DNA from: DATLYH01 sp035575035
GTDB lineage: Bacteria > Planctomycetota > Planctomycetia > Gemmatales > Gemmataceae
Length of the DNA stretch: 9,083 nucleotides
Direction: 5' to 3'
Assembly (NCBI GenBank): GCA_035575035.1
Contig: DATLYH010000392.1
Span: 1 to 9,083 of the forward strand
Positions 1-6,398 of the stretch are shown piece by piece (the first letter of the stretch is position 1; each line of letters opens with the position of its first letter). The notes under the pieces were generated by a model that saw nothing but the letters and a program-made list of their open reading frames with translations, had not been told where the DNA came from and ran no database searches. Made by a program: the position numbers and the translations under genes.

Positions 1-437
1 TCACCGGCCTGGCCACCGCCCGCGACCGCCAGCGCGCCGCCGAGTCCAAGCTGCAACAGGTCCACCTGCTTTACCAGGACCTGCGCGGCAAATTGACCGC
101 AGGAGTGCAGGACGCCCGCGAGGCGATCCTCAGCGGCCGACAGCAAATCCACTTCGGCGAGCAGCAGATCCGCCACGCCCGCGAAGCCTATCGCCTCAGC
201 CACGAGCGCCTGGTCCGGAACGTCACCGGCTCCTCGATCACCGAGGTGCAGCAGACCATCCGCCTGCTGGAATTGGCCGAGCTTACCCAGGTGAGTACCA
301 TCGGCGCCTACGACAAGGCCCAGCTTCGGCTGATGATCCTGCTGGGGCCGGCCTACTGCAACCAGGGCGTGGCCGCGGCCGGGCTGCCCCCCGCCGGCGA
401 AGAGCGGTTGCCGATTCCGGGAGAGAGGAAGCCGTGA
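1..437 (+). CDS. TolC-like outer membrane efflux protein, C-terminal part (partial, runs in from the left)
   Basis: The reading frame is open from position 3 to the TGA at 435-437, giving 144 visible codons; there is no start in the window, so the 5' end lies outside. The visible part is rich in Gln, Arg, Glu and Leu in a long amphipathic helical pattern: a stretch of alternating charged and small residues, then an EAYRLSHERL segment, then a second helix ending ELTQVSTIGAYDKAQLRLM. This fits the second repeat of the outer membrane efflux protein (OEP/TolC) fold, in which long helices form the periplasmic tunnel and a late helix carries a conserved tyrosine/aspartate turn followed by Q-x-x-L. 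Such proteins form the outer-membrane exit duct of tripartite efflux or type I secretion systems. The tail after the last helix is proline- and glycine-rich and looks disordered. The partner membrane-fusion and pump genes would be expected to the left but are not visible. The family call rests on helical pattern and style, not on a diagnostic motif. Confidence 0.55.
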   Translation, partial: TGLATARDRQRAAESKLQQVHLLYQDLRGKLTAGVQDAREAILSGRQQIHFGEQQIRHAREAYRLSHERLVRNVTGSSITEVQQTIRLLELAELTQVSTIGAYDKAQLRLMILLGPAYCNQGVAAAGLPPAGEERLPIPGERKP

Positions 438-488
438 TAAAATGACGACATACCAGTCGATTCGTCCCGGTTTCGGGCCGACACTGCC

Positions 489-1061
489 ATGCGGACCCAA
501 CTTCGAATCGTGGCAGGCCGCTTGCGGGGGCGCAAGCTAACCTGCACCATCAGTCCGGATGTTCGTCCCACGCCGCAGATGGTCCGGGAGGCCCTCTTCA
601 GCATCCTGGGCAACGCGGTTCCGGACGTTCCTTTCTACGACATTTTTGCCGGCACCGGCGCGATCGGTCTGGAGGCCCTTAGCCGCGGCGCTAGTGCGGC
701 GATCTTCGTGGAGCGGGACTTTGGATTGACCCGGGACCTCCGCCGCCATCTGGAGGCGTTCGGCGTCGCCGACGAGGCGACCCTCTTGCGTGCCGACGCC
801 TACCACTGGGTCCGGCACTGGCAGGCGCCGGAAGAGCCGGTCAACGTCTTCATCAGCCCGCCGTTCCCCGACTTCGAGCGCCGCCGGGACGACCTGCTGG
901 CGCTGGTCGGGGAGGTCCAGCGAAAGGTCTACCCGGGATCGGTGGTGGTGCTGCAAGCGGAGCGCGGCGTGGACCTGGGCGAGCTGCCTTTCGCCGAGCA
1001 GTGGGAGCGCCGCCGCTACGGGCGCAACGAACTGCTGATCTGGGTCAAGGGACCGTCCTAA
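489..1061 (+). CDS. rsmD: 16S rRNA (guanine(966)-N2)-methyltransferase RsmD
   Basis: This 190-residue protein has the length and architecture of RsmD, which methylates N2 of G966 in 16S rRNA using S-adenosylmethionine during 30S assembly in the cytoplasm. The N-terminus RIVAGRLRGRKL (6-17) followed by RPTPQMVREALFSIL (26-40) is the characteristic RsmD opening. The SAM-binding motif I is DIFAGTGAIGLEALSRGA (51-68), followed by the acidic VERD (74-77) at the end of strand 2 and by a second acidic position near RADAY (101-105). Motif IV, usually (D/N)PPY in the family, reads ISPPF (122-126), with Ser at the position of the acidic or amide residue. The start is the ATG at 489; no clear Shine-Dalgarno sequence precedes it. 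It lies 51 bp after the TolC-like gene on the same strand and may be read from the same transcript. It converges on the DNA methyltransferase. Family identity is secure; the effect of the motif IV change is unknown. Confidence 0.9.
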   Translation: MRTQLRIVAGRLRGRKLTCTISPDVRPTPQMVREALFSILGNAVPDVPFYDIFAGTGAIGLEALSRGASAAIFVERDFGLTRDLRRHLEAFGVADEATLLRADAYHWVRHWQAPEEPVNVFISPPFPDFERRRDDLLALVGEVQRKVYPGSVVVLQAERGVDLGELPFAEQWERRRYGRNELLIWVKGPS

Positions 1062-1070
1062 GCGACATCC

Positions 1071-1120
1071 GAGCCCGGCGCGGCAGCGTCGGGCCGACCC
1101 ATCGCTTACGCTCCGGGCTC
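1071..1120. terminator. Inverted repeat between convergent genes, possible bidirectional terminator
   Basis: An 8-bp perfect inverted repeat pairs GAGCCCGG (1071-1078) with CCGGGCTC (1113-1120) across 34 bases, 9 bases after the rsmD stop. There is no T-tract, so it is not a classical intrinsic terminator. Its position between two convergent genes suits a transcript-end structure. The right arm with its flank (TTACGCTCCGGGCTC) resembles a hairpin element I associate with planctomycete intergenic regions; that recollection was not checked. Confidence 0.35.
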
Positions 1121-1141
1121 AGCGAAAGACCGTGGGATCAG

Positions 1142-1233
1142 AGGCTTCAGGCTTGAGGCGACAGGCTTCGGGGCAATCTGCAATCTGAAATCTTAAATCT
1201 GAAATCTTAAATCTGAAATCAAGCCTGAAGCCT
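1142..1233. repeat. Heptamer repeat element, copy 1, bounded by 13-bp inverted repeats
   Basis: The core 1175-1220 is six and a half tandem heptamers beginning AATCT (AATCTGC, AATCTGA, AATCTTA, AATCTGA, AATCTTA, AATCTGA, AATC). It is flanked by a perfect 13-bp inverted repeat, AGGCTTCAGGCTT at 1142-1154 and AAGCCTGAAGCCT at 1221-1233. The left flank, read on the minus strand, is itself heptamer-like (AAGCCTG, TCGCCTC, AAGCCTG, AAGCCT). The A+T-rich core stands out against the G+C-rich surroundings. The right arm forms the last codons of the minus-strand DNA methyltransferase. The element is homologous, in opposite orientation, to the one at 6399-6460. Confidence 0.85.
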
Positions 1234-2022
1234 TGTCTCGGGGACAATCCTTTCCAGTCGCCGCCGGATGCGCTCGGCGTACTCTGCCGACAGCTCGATG
1301 CCGAGGTAATAGCGGCCCAGACGCCGGGCGACCGCCAAGGTGGTGCCGCTGCCAGCGAAGGGATCGAGTACCAGCTCGCCGGGGTTGCTGGCGACGCGGA
1401 TGATGCGTTCCAGCACCGCCTCCGGCATCTGGCAGGGATGGCCGGTCCGTTCCTTGAAGGTGCCGCAAACGCGCGCGACATACCAGGTGTCCATCTCCGG
1501 CCGGAAGAGGCGGTCATCCTCCTGCGGCCGCAGCACCCAGGTGTCGTCGGGCACCCGCCCCTTCGGGTTGGCCCGGCGGTCGGCGTAGGTCGTCTGCCGG
1601 GCTGACGGCACCCGCACGGCATCGGCGTTGAAGGTGCAGCGCTTCGGATCGACCACATAGTAAAGGATGTGAGCGTGGCTACGGGTGAACTTCCGGGTGC
1701 AATGCACGCCGAAAGTGTAATGCCAGATGATCCAGTTGCGCAGGGTCAGGCCAAGGGCGTCGAGGCGGACCTTAACCTCGGCGGCGTACTCATCACCGAT
1801 GGCCACCCAGAGTGAGGCGGTCGGCTTGAGGACGCGCCGCACCGCCCGGAGCCATTTTTCGGTCCAGGCGAGGTAATCCTCCCGGGCCCGGCGGTCGTTG
1901 TAGACGTCGTATTCGTAACCGATGTTGAAAGGAGGGTCGGCGAAAGCGAGGTCCACACTCGCCTCGGGCAGCTCGGGCAATAGGCGAAGACAGTCGCCGG
2001 TCAGGACTTGGTCGGTGCGCAT
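1219..2022 (-). CDS. Beta-class site-specific DNA methyltransferase (N6-adenine or N4-cytosine), orphan
   Basis: This is a 267-residue SAM-dependent DNA amino-methyltransferase of the N6/N4 type (Pfam N6_N4_Mtase). The catalytic motif IV, ADPPFN, is near the N-terminus (28-33), and the SAM-binding motif I, DPFAGSGTT (220-228), is near the C-terminus, followed by the LGIELSAEYAERI helix. This IV-before-I order defines the beta class. The middle (about 90-200), with RNWIIWHYTFG and a basic, aromatic-rich stretch, would hold the target recognition region. DPPF favours N6-adenine methylation over the SPPY typical of N4-cytosine enzymes. I chose the ATG at 2022 because MRTDQVLTGDCLRLL is the usual opening of the family; the frame also extends to a TTG at 2085, but that extension translates an octamer repeat. 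No restriction endonuclease is adjacent, so it is probably an orphan regulatory or protective methylase. The last four codons and stop (RLQA) lie on a repeat arm. Confidence 0.85.
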   Translation of the reverse strand: MRTDQVLTGDCLRLLPELPEASVDLAFADPPFNIGYEYDVYNDRRAREDYLAWTEKWLRAVRRVLKPTASLWVAIGDEYAAEVKVRLDALGLTLRNWIIWHYTFGVHCTRKFTRSHAHILYYVVDPKRCTFNADAVRVPSARQTTYADRRANPKGRVPDDTWVLRPQEDDRLFRPEMDTWYVARVCGTFKERTGHPCQMPEAVLERIIRVASNPGELVLDPFAGSGTTLAVARRLGRYYLGIELSAEYAERIRRRLERIVPETRLQA

Positions 2023-2038
2023 ACGAACAGAATGTCTC

Positions 2039-2062
2039 GCCAAGGTGCCAAGGCGCCAAGCC
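2039..2062. repeat. Tandem octamer repeat in the methyltransferase 5' leader
   Basis: Three tandem octamers, GCCAAGGT, GCCAAGGC and GCCAAGCC, occupy 2039-2062. They begin 17 bases upstream of the methyltransferase ATG on the opposite strand, so they would lie in its leader or promoter. They also account for the translated WRLGTLARH-like N-terminal extension if the TTG at 2085 is taken as start. The repeat is distinct in sequence and period from the heptamer family elsewhere in the window. The rest of 2023-2236 holds the start region of the Uma2 gene with no further gene seen. Confidence 0.7.
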
Positions 2063-2236
2063 CAAACGGCAGCCCTCTGAGGCAAGGCATGCCGGATCGT
2101 GCAAGTTTTCCCGGTTATGCAAGCCCTATGCCTTTGCCGCTGTTCCTCGCAGCGGCGGAGGGAACGCCGCCTTGTCCCGGGAGATGGCGCCTGATAACTT
2201 CATAGACGGTGTATCTGGCAAGAGGAGAGCAAGTTC

Positions 2237-2944
2237 ATGGCCGCGCCAACCTCACGACCTCAGCCGGGCGAGAAACTGCCCCCCCTGGAGACCGGCGACC
2301 GGCTCACCCGCGCCGAATTCGAGCGCCGCTACGAGGCGATGCCGCACCTCAAGAAGGCCGAGTTGATTGAAGGAGTCGTCTACGTGCCCTCTCCGGTCCG
2401 CTTGCGCCGTCATGGTCATCCTCATGCTCACCTGATTGGCTGGCTGGTCGCCTATGAAGCAGGCACCCCAGGTGTATTGACGGGGGACAACGCCACGGCC
2501 CGGCTCGACCTCGACAATGAACCGCAACCGGATGCCCTCCTGTTGATTGACCCTGCACGTGGTGGGCAAGCACGCATCAGCGAGGATGACTTCGTCGAGG
2601 CGGCCCCTGAACTTGTTGCCGAGGTCGCCGCCAGCAGCGTCAGCATCGACCTGAACACAAAACTTCACGTCTACCGCCGCAATGGCGTGCGTGAGTACCT
2701 CGTCTGGCGGGTGTTGAACCAGCAGATTGACTGGTTCGTGCTGCGCGAGGGCCAGTACGAGCGCCAGGTGCCGGACGCTGACGGCCTGCTGAAGAGCGAG
2801 GTGTTTCCCGGGCTGTGGCTCGACCCGGCGGCGCTGGTGGCGGGGAACCTGGCCCGGGTGCTGGCCGTGGTGCAGCAGGGACTGGCCAGCCCCGAGCACG
2901 CCGCCTTTGTCGCCCGTCTGAATCCGCCGACTGCCAATGCCTGA
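2237..2944 (+). CDS. Uma2 family (DUF820) PD-(D/E)XK-type endonuclease-like protein
   Basis: This 235-residue protein matches the Uma2/DUF820 family of predicted nucleases with a restriction-endonuclease-like fold. Seen in order are KKAELIEGVVYVPSP (39-53), an N-terminal strand bearing the conserved Glu45; NEPQPDALLLI (94-104) with the candidate metal ligand Asp99; and PELVAEVAASS (124-134) with Glu129, followed by D138, K142 and YRRNGVREYLVWRV (146-159), the conserved Tyr/Gly/Val/Glu/Tyr block of the family. The C-terminal 70 residues include a FPGLWLD segment typical of the family and a helical tail. A strong Shine-Dalgarno sequence, GAGGAG (2222-2227), lies 9 bases before the ATG, which fixes the start. 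Members are numerous in cyanobacteria and planctomycetes and their role is not settled; nuclease activity has not been shown for most. It stands alone, divergent from the methyltransferase and convergent with the following gene (21-bp gap). There is no evidence that it pairs with the methyltransferase as a restriction system. Confidence 0.85.
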   Translation: MAAPTSRPQPGEKLPPLETGDRLTRAEFERRYEAMPHLKKAELIEGVVYVPSPVRLRRHGHPHAHLIGWLVAYEAGTPGVLTGDNATARLDLDNEPQPDALLLIDPARGGQARISEDDFVEAAPELVAEVAASSVSIDLNTKLHVYRRNGVREYLVWRVLNQQIDWFVLREGQYERQVPDADGLLKSEVFPGLWLDPAALVAGNLARVLAVVQQGLASPEHAAFVARLNPPTANA

Positions 2945-2965
2945 GCGGCCGTGTAACGTCTTCTT

Positions 2966-4966
2966 TCAACCGAACACATTCATCAGCGTGCCCCGCACCT
3001 TGCCGGCCTGGTGGATCGCCTCGATGGCGCTCTTGCGCTCATGCACCACCAGATTGATCGCCTCGGCGATGGCGGCCGGGTCGTCGTCGCCGCAGAAGAG
3101 GACGTTCCGGCCGACGAGGGCGCCACGGATGTTGGGGCCTGCCCCCATGCCCCGCACAAAATCCTCGATGGTGGCCGACGGCCGGCCTGTCGATTCACCC
3201 CCCAACAACAAGATGGGGAAGGTCGAGGCCTTGGCCACCCGGGCGAAGTCCTCGCAGTACGGGATCTTCAGCCAGACCCGGCCGGTGTAGTAGCCTAGGG
3301 CGCTGGCGATGCCGATCGCCTTGATGATATTGTCAGTGCTGTGGTCAGTCCGGTAGCCGGTCTCGGTCTTCTGCACCGGCAACGGCTCCACGAAGGCCGA
3401 CAGTCCAACGTCGGCCAACTCCTCCACCGCCTTGGCCACCCGCTCCAGCGTCTCCAGGGCGTAGCGATCGTTCTTCTCGCCGGTCGGCACCCAGCGCCAC
3501 AACAGCTTGCCGCCGTCAAGGTTCATCTCCTTGATCCGCTTGCCGGTCATGTAGCTGGAGGGGCGGTCCATCATCTCATGCTCGGTGCCGGCCAGGCCGG
3601 TGCGGTTCATGCTGCCGATCAGCACCTTGTTGGCCAAAAAGTCGGCCCCGCCGGCCTGCTTGACCAGGTAGTTGGCCAGGGCCACTTCCTCGATCAGGTC
3701 GCTGGTGGCCATCAGCCCGTCGATGTGGCTGGCGGCCAGGACGCGCACGATTCGGCCCAGATAGTCGAGGCGGTGCCCCATCGCCGTCGGATGGGTGCCG
3801 ACGCGGGTCACGCTGCGGGCGGGGTGGTCGGCGGCCAGGATGACCAGCCGGCCGTCCGGGGCCAGCACGTCACGGCGCTTGCGCTTGGCCAGCTCTTCCT
3901 TGGCCAGCTCCGGCCGATTGACGCGCAGCTCGGTGATCTCGGCGAACGTCTCCTCGGTGAGGAAGTCGCGGCTGCGGTAGGCAAAGCCCAACGGCAGGGC
4001 GTAGGCCACGTCGATGGTGTCGGCCGCCTCATTGAGCAGACTCAGGGCCACCTGGACGACGCGCTCCGGCACCTCGCTGCCGGCCGGGCGGACAGCCACG
4101 CCGAGCGGTCCCTCGTAGCGGACCTCGGCCAGGGCCCGCATGAACTCGCCGAGCTGCTTGGGCCCGATTTGCCCCTCTGGATGGCCGAAGCGCGGGTGGA
4201 CATCGCCCAGGCTTGGGACGCAATTGCTGACGTGGACCCACTGCAAGTAAGGGGCCAGGGTGGCGATCACTTCGGGCCCCTCGCCGTTGAGGTAGAGCCG
4301 GCCGGTGTCGATGGCCAGGCCAAGGTTGTCGAGTCCCTCGCCGCGCAACGGCTCCAGCAGAGCGGCGGCGCGGGCGGCGGGACCGATCAAGGCATGGCGG
4401 CGCAGGCCGGGGTCGGGCGAGCCGGCGTCGCAGACGCTGACGGCCAGTTGCTGGTTGCGGGCCCGGGCCTCGGCCGCCAACGTGCGCAGCGACAGGGTCA
4501 GAGCGTGCAGCGCCTGCTGCTGGAGGGCGTCGCTCTGCTGGTCGTAGGGCCGGCCGGAGGCAGGATTACGGCCGCTGGCGACGAAGACCTGGTCGGCGCC
4601 GTAGAGGGCAGCCTCGTCGAGCAGCCGGCGGATGCGGTCCACAGCCCGGCGGCGGTGCACCTCGTTGGGACAGCACAGGTCGGCCGGGTCGATCAGGTTC
4701 TCCTCGTTGACCCACTGCACTGGCTCGCAGTGGAAGGCGACGCGCCGGCCGTTCCCCTTGAGCTTCTCGGCCACGCGTCGCTGGAGCTTGCGCGACTTGA
4801 GCGAGGTCAGCTCAATCACCTCGAAAGCCTCATTTTCAAGCACCGTGTCGAGGGCTGCCAGGAGATAAGGGGGATCGATCAGGCTGCGCGAGGCGCCGTC
4901 AAGGTTGCCGGGGCCGGGGTAAGCCATGTAGAAGACCAGCGAGCGCGGGTTGTCGGCCAGGGTCAT
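2966..4966 (-). CDS. Two-domain protein: xylose isomerase-like TIM barrel fused to a class I aldolase-like (Cgl0159-type) barrel
   Basis: This 666-residue protein has two parts. Residues about 1-330 resemble the AP-endonuclease-2/xylose-isomerase-like TIM barrel of sugar isomerases and epimerases. These residues include FYMAYPGPG near the N-terminus, LGLAIDTGRLYL (215-226), WVHVSNC (243-249) and HPEGQIGPKQL (262-272), which match the family's late-barrel metal-site strands. Residues about 365-660 form a second barrel: VILAADHPAR (375-384), IDGLMATSDLI (415-425), a GKLLWRW strand (486-492), VWLKIPY (564-570) whose Lys567 is the candidate Schiff-base lysine, LLLGGES (586-592), and ALVGRNV near the end. 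This pattern resembles class I aldolases and the Cgl0159 family found with inositol catabolism genes. Together they suggest sequential handling of a sugar or polyol phosphate, but the substrate is unknown. The start is the ATG at 4966; a GTG at 4996 would add ten residues. Neither has a clear ribosome binding site. It shares its upstream region with the divergent Rieske gene. Confidence 0.75.
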   Translation of the reverse strand: MTLADNPRSLVFYMAYPGPGNLDGASRSLIDPPYLLAALDTVLENEAFEVIELTSLKSRKLQRRVAEKLKGNGRRVAFHCEPVQWVNEENLIDPADLCCPNEVHRRRAVDRIRRLLDEAALYGADQVFVASGRNPASGRPYDQQSDALQQQALHALTLSLRTLAAEARARNQQLAVSVCDAGSPDPGLRRHALIGPAARAAALLEPLRGEGLDNLGLAIDTGRLYLNGEGPEVIATLAPYLQWVHVSNCVPSLGDVHPRFGHPEGQIGPKQLGEFMRALAEVRYEGPLGVAVRPAGSEVPERVVQVALSLLNEAADTIDVAYALPLGFAYRSRDFLTEETFAEITELRVNRPELAKEELAKRKRRDVLAPDGRLVILAADHPARSVTRVGTHPTAMGHRLDYLGRIVRVLAASHIDGLMATSDLIEEVALANYLVKQAGGADFLANKVLIGSMNRTGLAGTEHEMMDRPSSYMTGKRIKEMNLDGGKLLWRWVPTGEKNDRYALETLERVAKAVEELADVGLSAFVEPLPVQKTETGYRTDHSTDNIIKAIGIASALGYYTGRVWLKIPYCEDFARVAKASTFPILLLGGESTGRPSATIEDFVRGMGAGPNIRGALVGRNVLFCGDDDPAAIAEAINLVVHERKSAIEAIHQAGKVRGTLMNVFG

Positions 4967-5069
4967 GGGTCTGCTTGGGGAAAGGGTTAGAGCCACAGAA
5001 GAACCAACTACTTCCCACTGTACAATGATCGGCGACGGGTGGCCACTTGCACCCCCGAGATACTTGCCG

Positions 5070-5099
5070 TTTACCCGGAGGGCCAGGCTCGATGATAAT
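5070..5099 (+). promoter_or_regulatory. Possible sigma-70-like promoter for the Rieske gene
   Basis: The 194-bp divergent region 4967-5160 contains a GATAAT hexamer (5094-5099, five of six matches to TATAAT) preceded, with an 18-base spacer, by TTTACC (5070-5075, four of six matches to TTGACA). It would give a leader of about 55 bases before the ATG at 5161. A strong Shine-Dalgarno sequence, GAGGGAG (5148-5154), lies 6 bases before that ATG. Planctomycete promoter consensus is poorly known, so this is only a candidate. Confidence 0.25.
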
Positions 5100-5160
5100 A
5101 AGGAGGGCCTAGCCTGCCTGGGGGTATTAGCTCACACAACTTCCCCAGAGGGAGCAGTGC

Positions 5161-6303
5161 ATGTCCGGCAGCCTGCGCGAGAAACTCGCCGCCTTTGACC
5201 CCGATCTGCCGCTGGAGCGCGCCCGCACCATCCCCAGCTCCTGGTACTTCGATCCCGAGATTTACGCCCTGGAATGCCGGACGGTCTTCGGCAACACCTG
5301 GCAGGCGGCGGGACGGCTGGACCAGGTCGCCGCCCCCGGCTGCTACTTCACGGCCGACATCGCCGGCGAGCCGATCCTGGTGGTGCGTGATCAGGAAGGC
5401 GTTCTGCGGGCGTTCGTCAATGTCTGCCGCCATCGGGCCGCCCGGGTGCTGGAGCAGCCGGAGGGGAAGGCGACCCGGCTGCGCTGCCGCTATCATGGCT
5501 GGACCTACGACCTGGCCGGCCGGTTGCGCGGCACGCCGGAGTTCGACGGCGTGGCCGATTTCCGCCGCGAGGATCATGGGCTGCCCGCGCTGGCAGCCGA
5601 CATTTGGGGACCGCTGGTGTGGGTCCACCTCGGCCGGCCGGCAGCACCCCTGGCCGAGTACCTTGCCCCGCTGCCGGAGCGGATGGCCGGGCTGGGGCTG
5701 GCAGCACTGCGCTTCGTGGAGCGCCGCGAGTACCAACTCGCCTGCAACTGGAAGGTATTCGTCGATAACTACCTCGACGGCGGCTATCACGTGAACACCG
5801 TCCATCCCGGCCTGGCCGGCGTCCTCGACTACTCGCAGTATCGCACCGAGATCGCCGGCCACACGGCGGTGCAGATCAGCCCGCTCCGCGCTGCCGAGTC
5901 CGGCGGCGCCGACGACTCGGTCAGCAGGGTCCGCACCGGCGACACCGCCTATTACTGGTGGATTTATCCGAACTTCATGATCAATATCTACCAGGGAGTG
6001 ATGGACACCAACCTGGTGCTGCCGCTCGGTCCCGACCGCTGCCGGGTGGTCTTCGATTTCTATTTCGCCCAGACCGAGGGGCCCGAAGCCCAGCGCTTCA
6101 TCGCCGAGAGCATCGCCGTCGGCCACCAGATTCAACTCGAAGACATCGGCATCTGCGAGGAGGTGCAGCGCGGCCTGGCGAGCCGCTCCTTCGACACGGG
6201 CCGCTTTAGTGTCCGCCGCGAGGCGGCCGGCTACCACTTCCATCGCCTGCTGGCCCGGCAGCTGCAAGCGGCGGTTGCCCCGTCGAGCGCCTCCGCTCCG
6301 TAA
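5161..6303 (+). CDS. Rieske non-heme iron oxygenase, alpha subunit, choline monooxygenase-like
   Basis: This 380-residue protein is a complete aromatic-ring-hydroxylating-dioxygenase-type alpha subunit. The Rieske [2Fe-2S] ligands are visible as C89-x-H91 and C109-x2-H112 (CRH and CRYH), 17 residues apart as is usual. The catalytic domain carries NWKVFVDNYLDGGYH (196-210) with H210 and H215 as iron ligands and, in LEDIGICEEVQRGL (326-339), D328 as the likely third ligand. The DNYLDGGYHV block is the signature of plant choline monooxygenase and its bacterial relatives; most ring-hydroxylating enzymes have ENYxECYH instead. A quaternary-amine or other small non-aromatic substrate is therefore more likely than an arene, though this is inference. 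Such enzymes need a separate ferredoxin reductase, which is not in this window. The start ATG has the Shine-Dalgarno GAGGGAG at 5148-5154. It is divergent from the isomerase-aldolase gene and is followed in the same direction by the sulfatase. Confidence 0.88.
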   Translation: MSGSLREKLAAFDPDLPLERARTIPSSWYFDPEIYALECRTVFGNTWQAAGRLDQVAAPGCYFTADIAGEPILVVRDQEGVLRAFVNVCRHRAARVLEQPEGKATRLRCRYHGWTYDLAGRLRGTPEFDGVADFRREDHGLPALAADIWGPLVWVHLGRPAAPLAEYLAPLPERMAGLGLAALRFVERREYQLACNWKVFVDNYLDGGYHVNTVHPGLAGVLDYSQYRTEIAGHTAVQISPLRAAESGGADDSVSRVRTGDTAYYWWIYPNFMINIYQGVMDTNLVLPLGPDRCRVVFDFYFAQTEGPEAQRFIAESIAVGHQIQLEDIGICEEVQRGLASRSFDTGRFSVRREAAGYHFHRLLARQLQAAVAPSSASAP

Positions 6304-6398
6304 CCGAACGCCCCGTCTTCCCCGGGACGCCGTCGGATACATGCTCCCCTGCGTCCGCTCTTTGAGGAGGAAGAAATCCGGCCGCCTTTTGTTGGACT

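Noticed and set aside
1175..1220. Possible CRISPR array
   Set aside because: The repeats are contiguous 7-base units with no spacers, no long conserved repeat and no cas genes nearby.
1119..1658. A 179-codon minus-strand frame including translated heptamers (DLRFQISDLRFQI-like)
   Set aside because: It overlaps the methyltransferase in another frame. Its only striking sequence is the translated repeat, not a protein domain.
2023..2085. N-terminal extension of the methyltransferase from the TTG at 2085
   Set aside because: The extra 21 residues are partly a translation of the octamer repeat and precede the usual family opening at the ATG at 2022.
1219..2944. A complete restriction-modification or other defence system
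   Set aside because: No specificity subunit, classical restriction enzyme, helicase or toxin gene is present. The Uma2 protein alone is not evidence for one.
3341..4990. A 549-codon plus-strand open frame antisense to the isomerase-aldolase gene
   Set aside because: Its translation is low-complexity, rich in Gly, Ala, His, Gln and Val, with no recognisable domain. The minus-strand frame has clear motifs. Long antisense frames are expected in G+C-rich coding DNA.
5071..6342. A 423-codon minus-strand open frame opposite the Rieske gene
   Set aside because: The plus-strand frame carries the complete Rieske and iron-site motifs and a good ribosome binding site. The antisense translation shows no domain and is an artefact of base composition.
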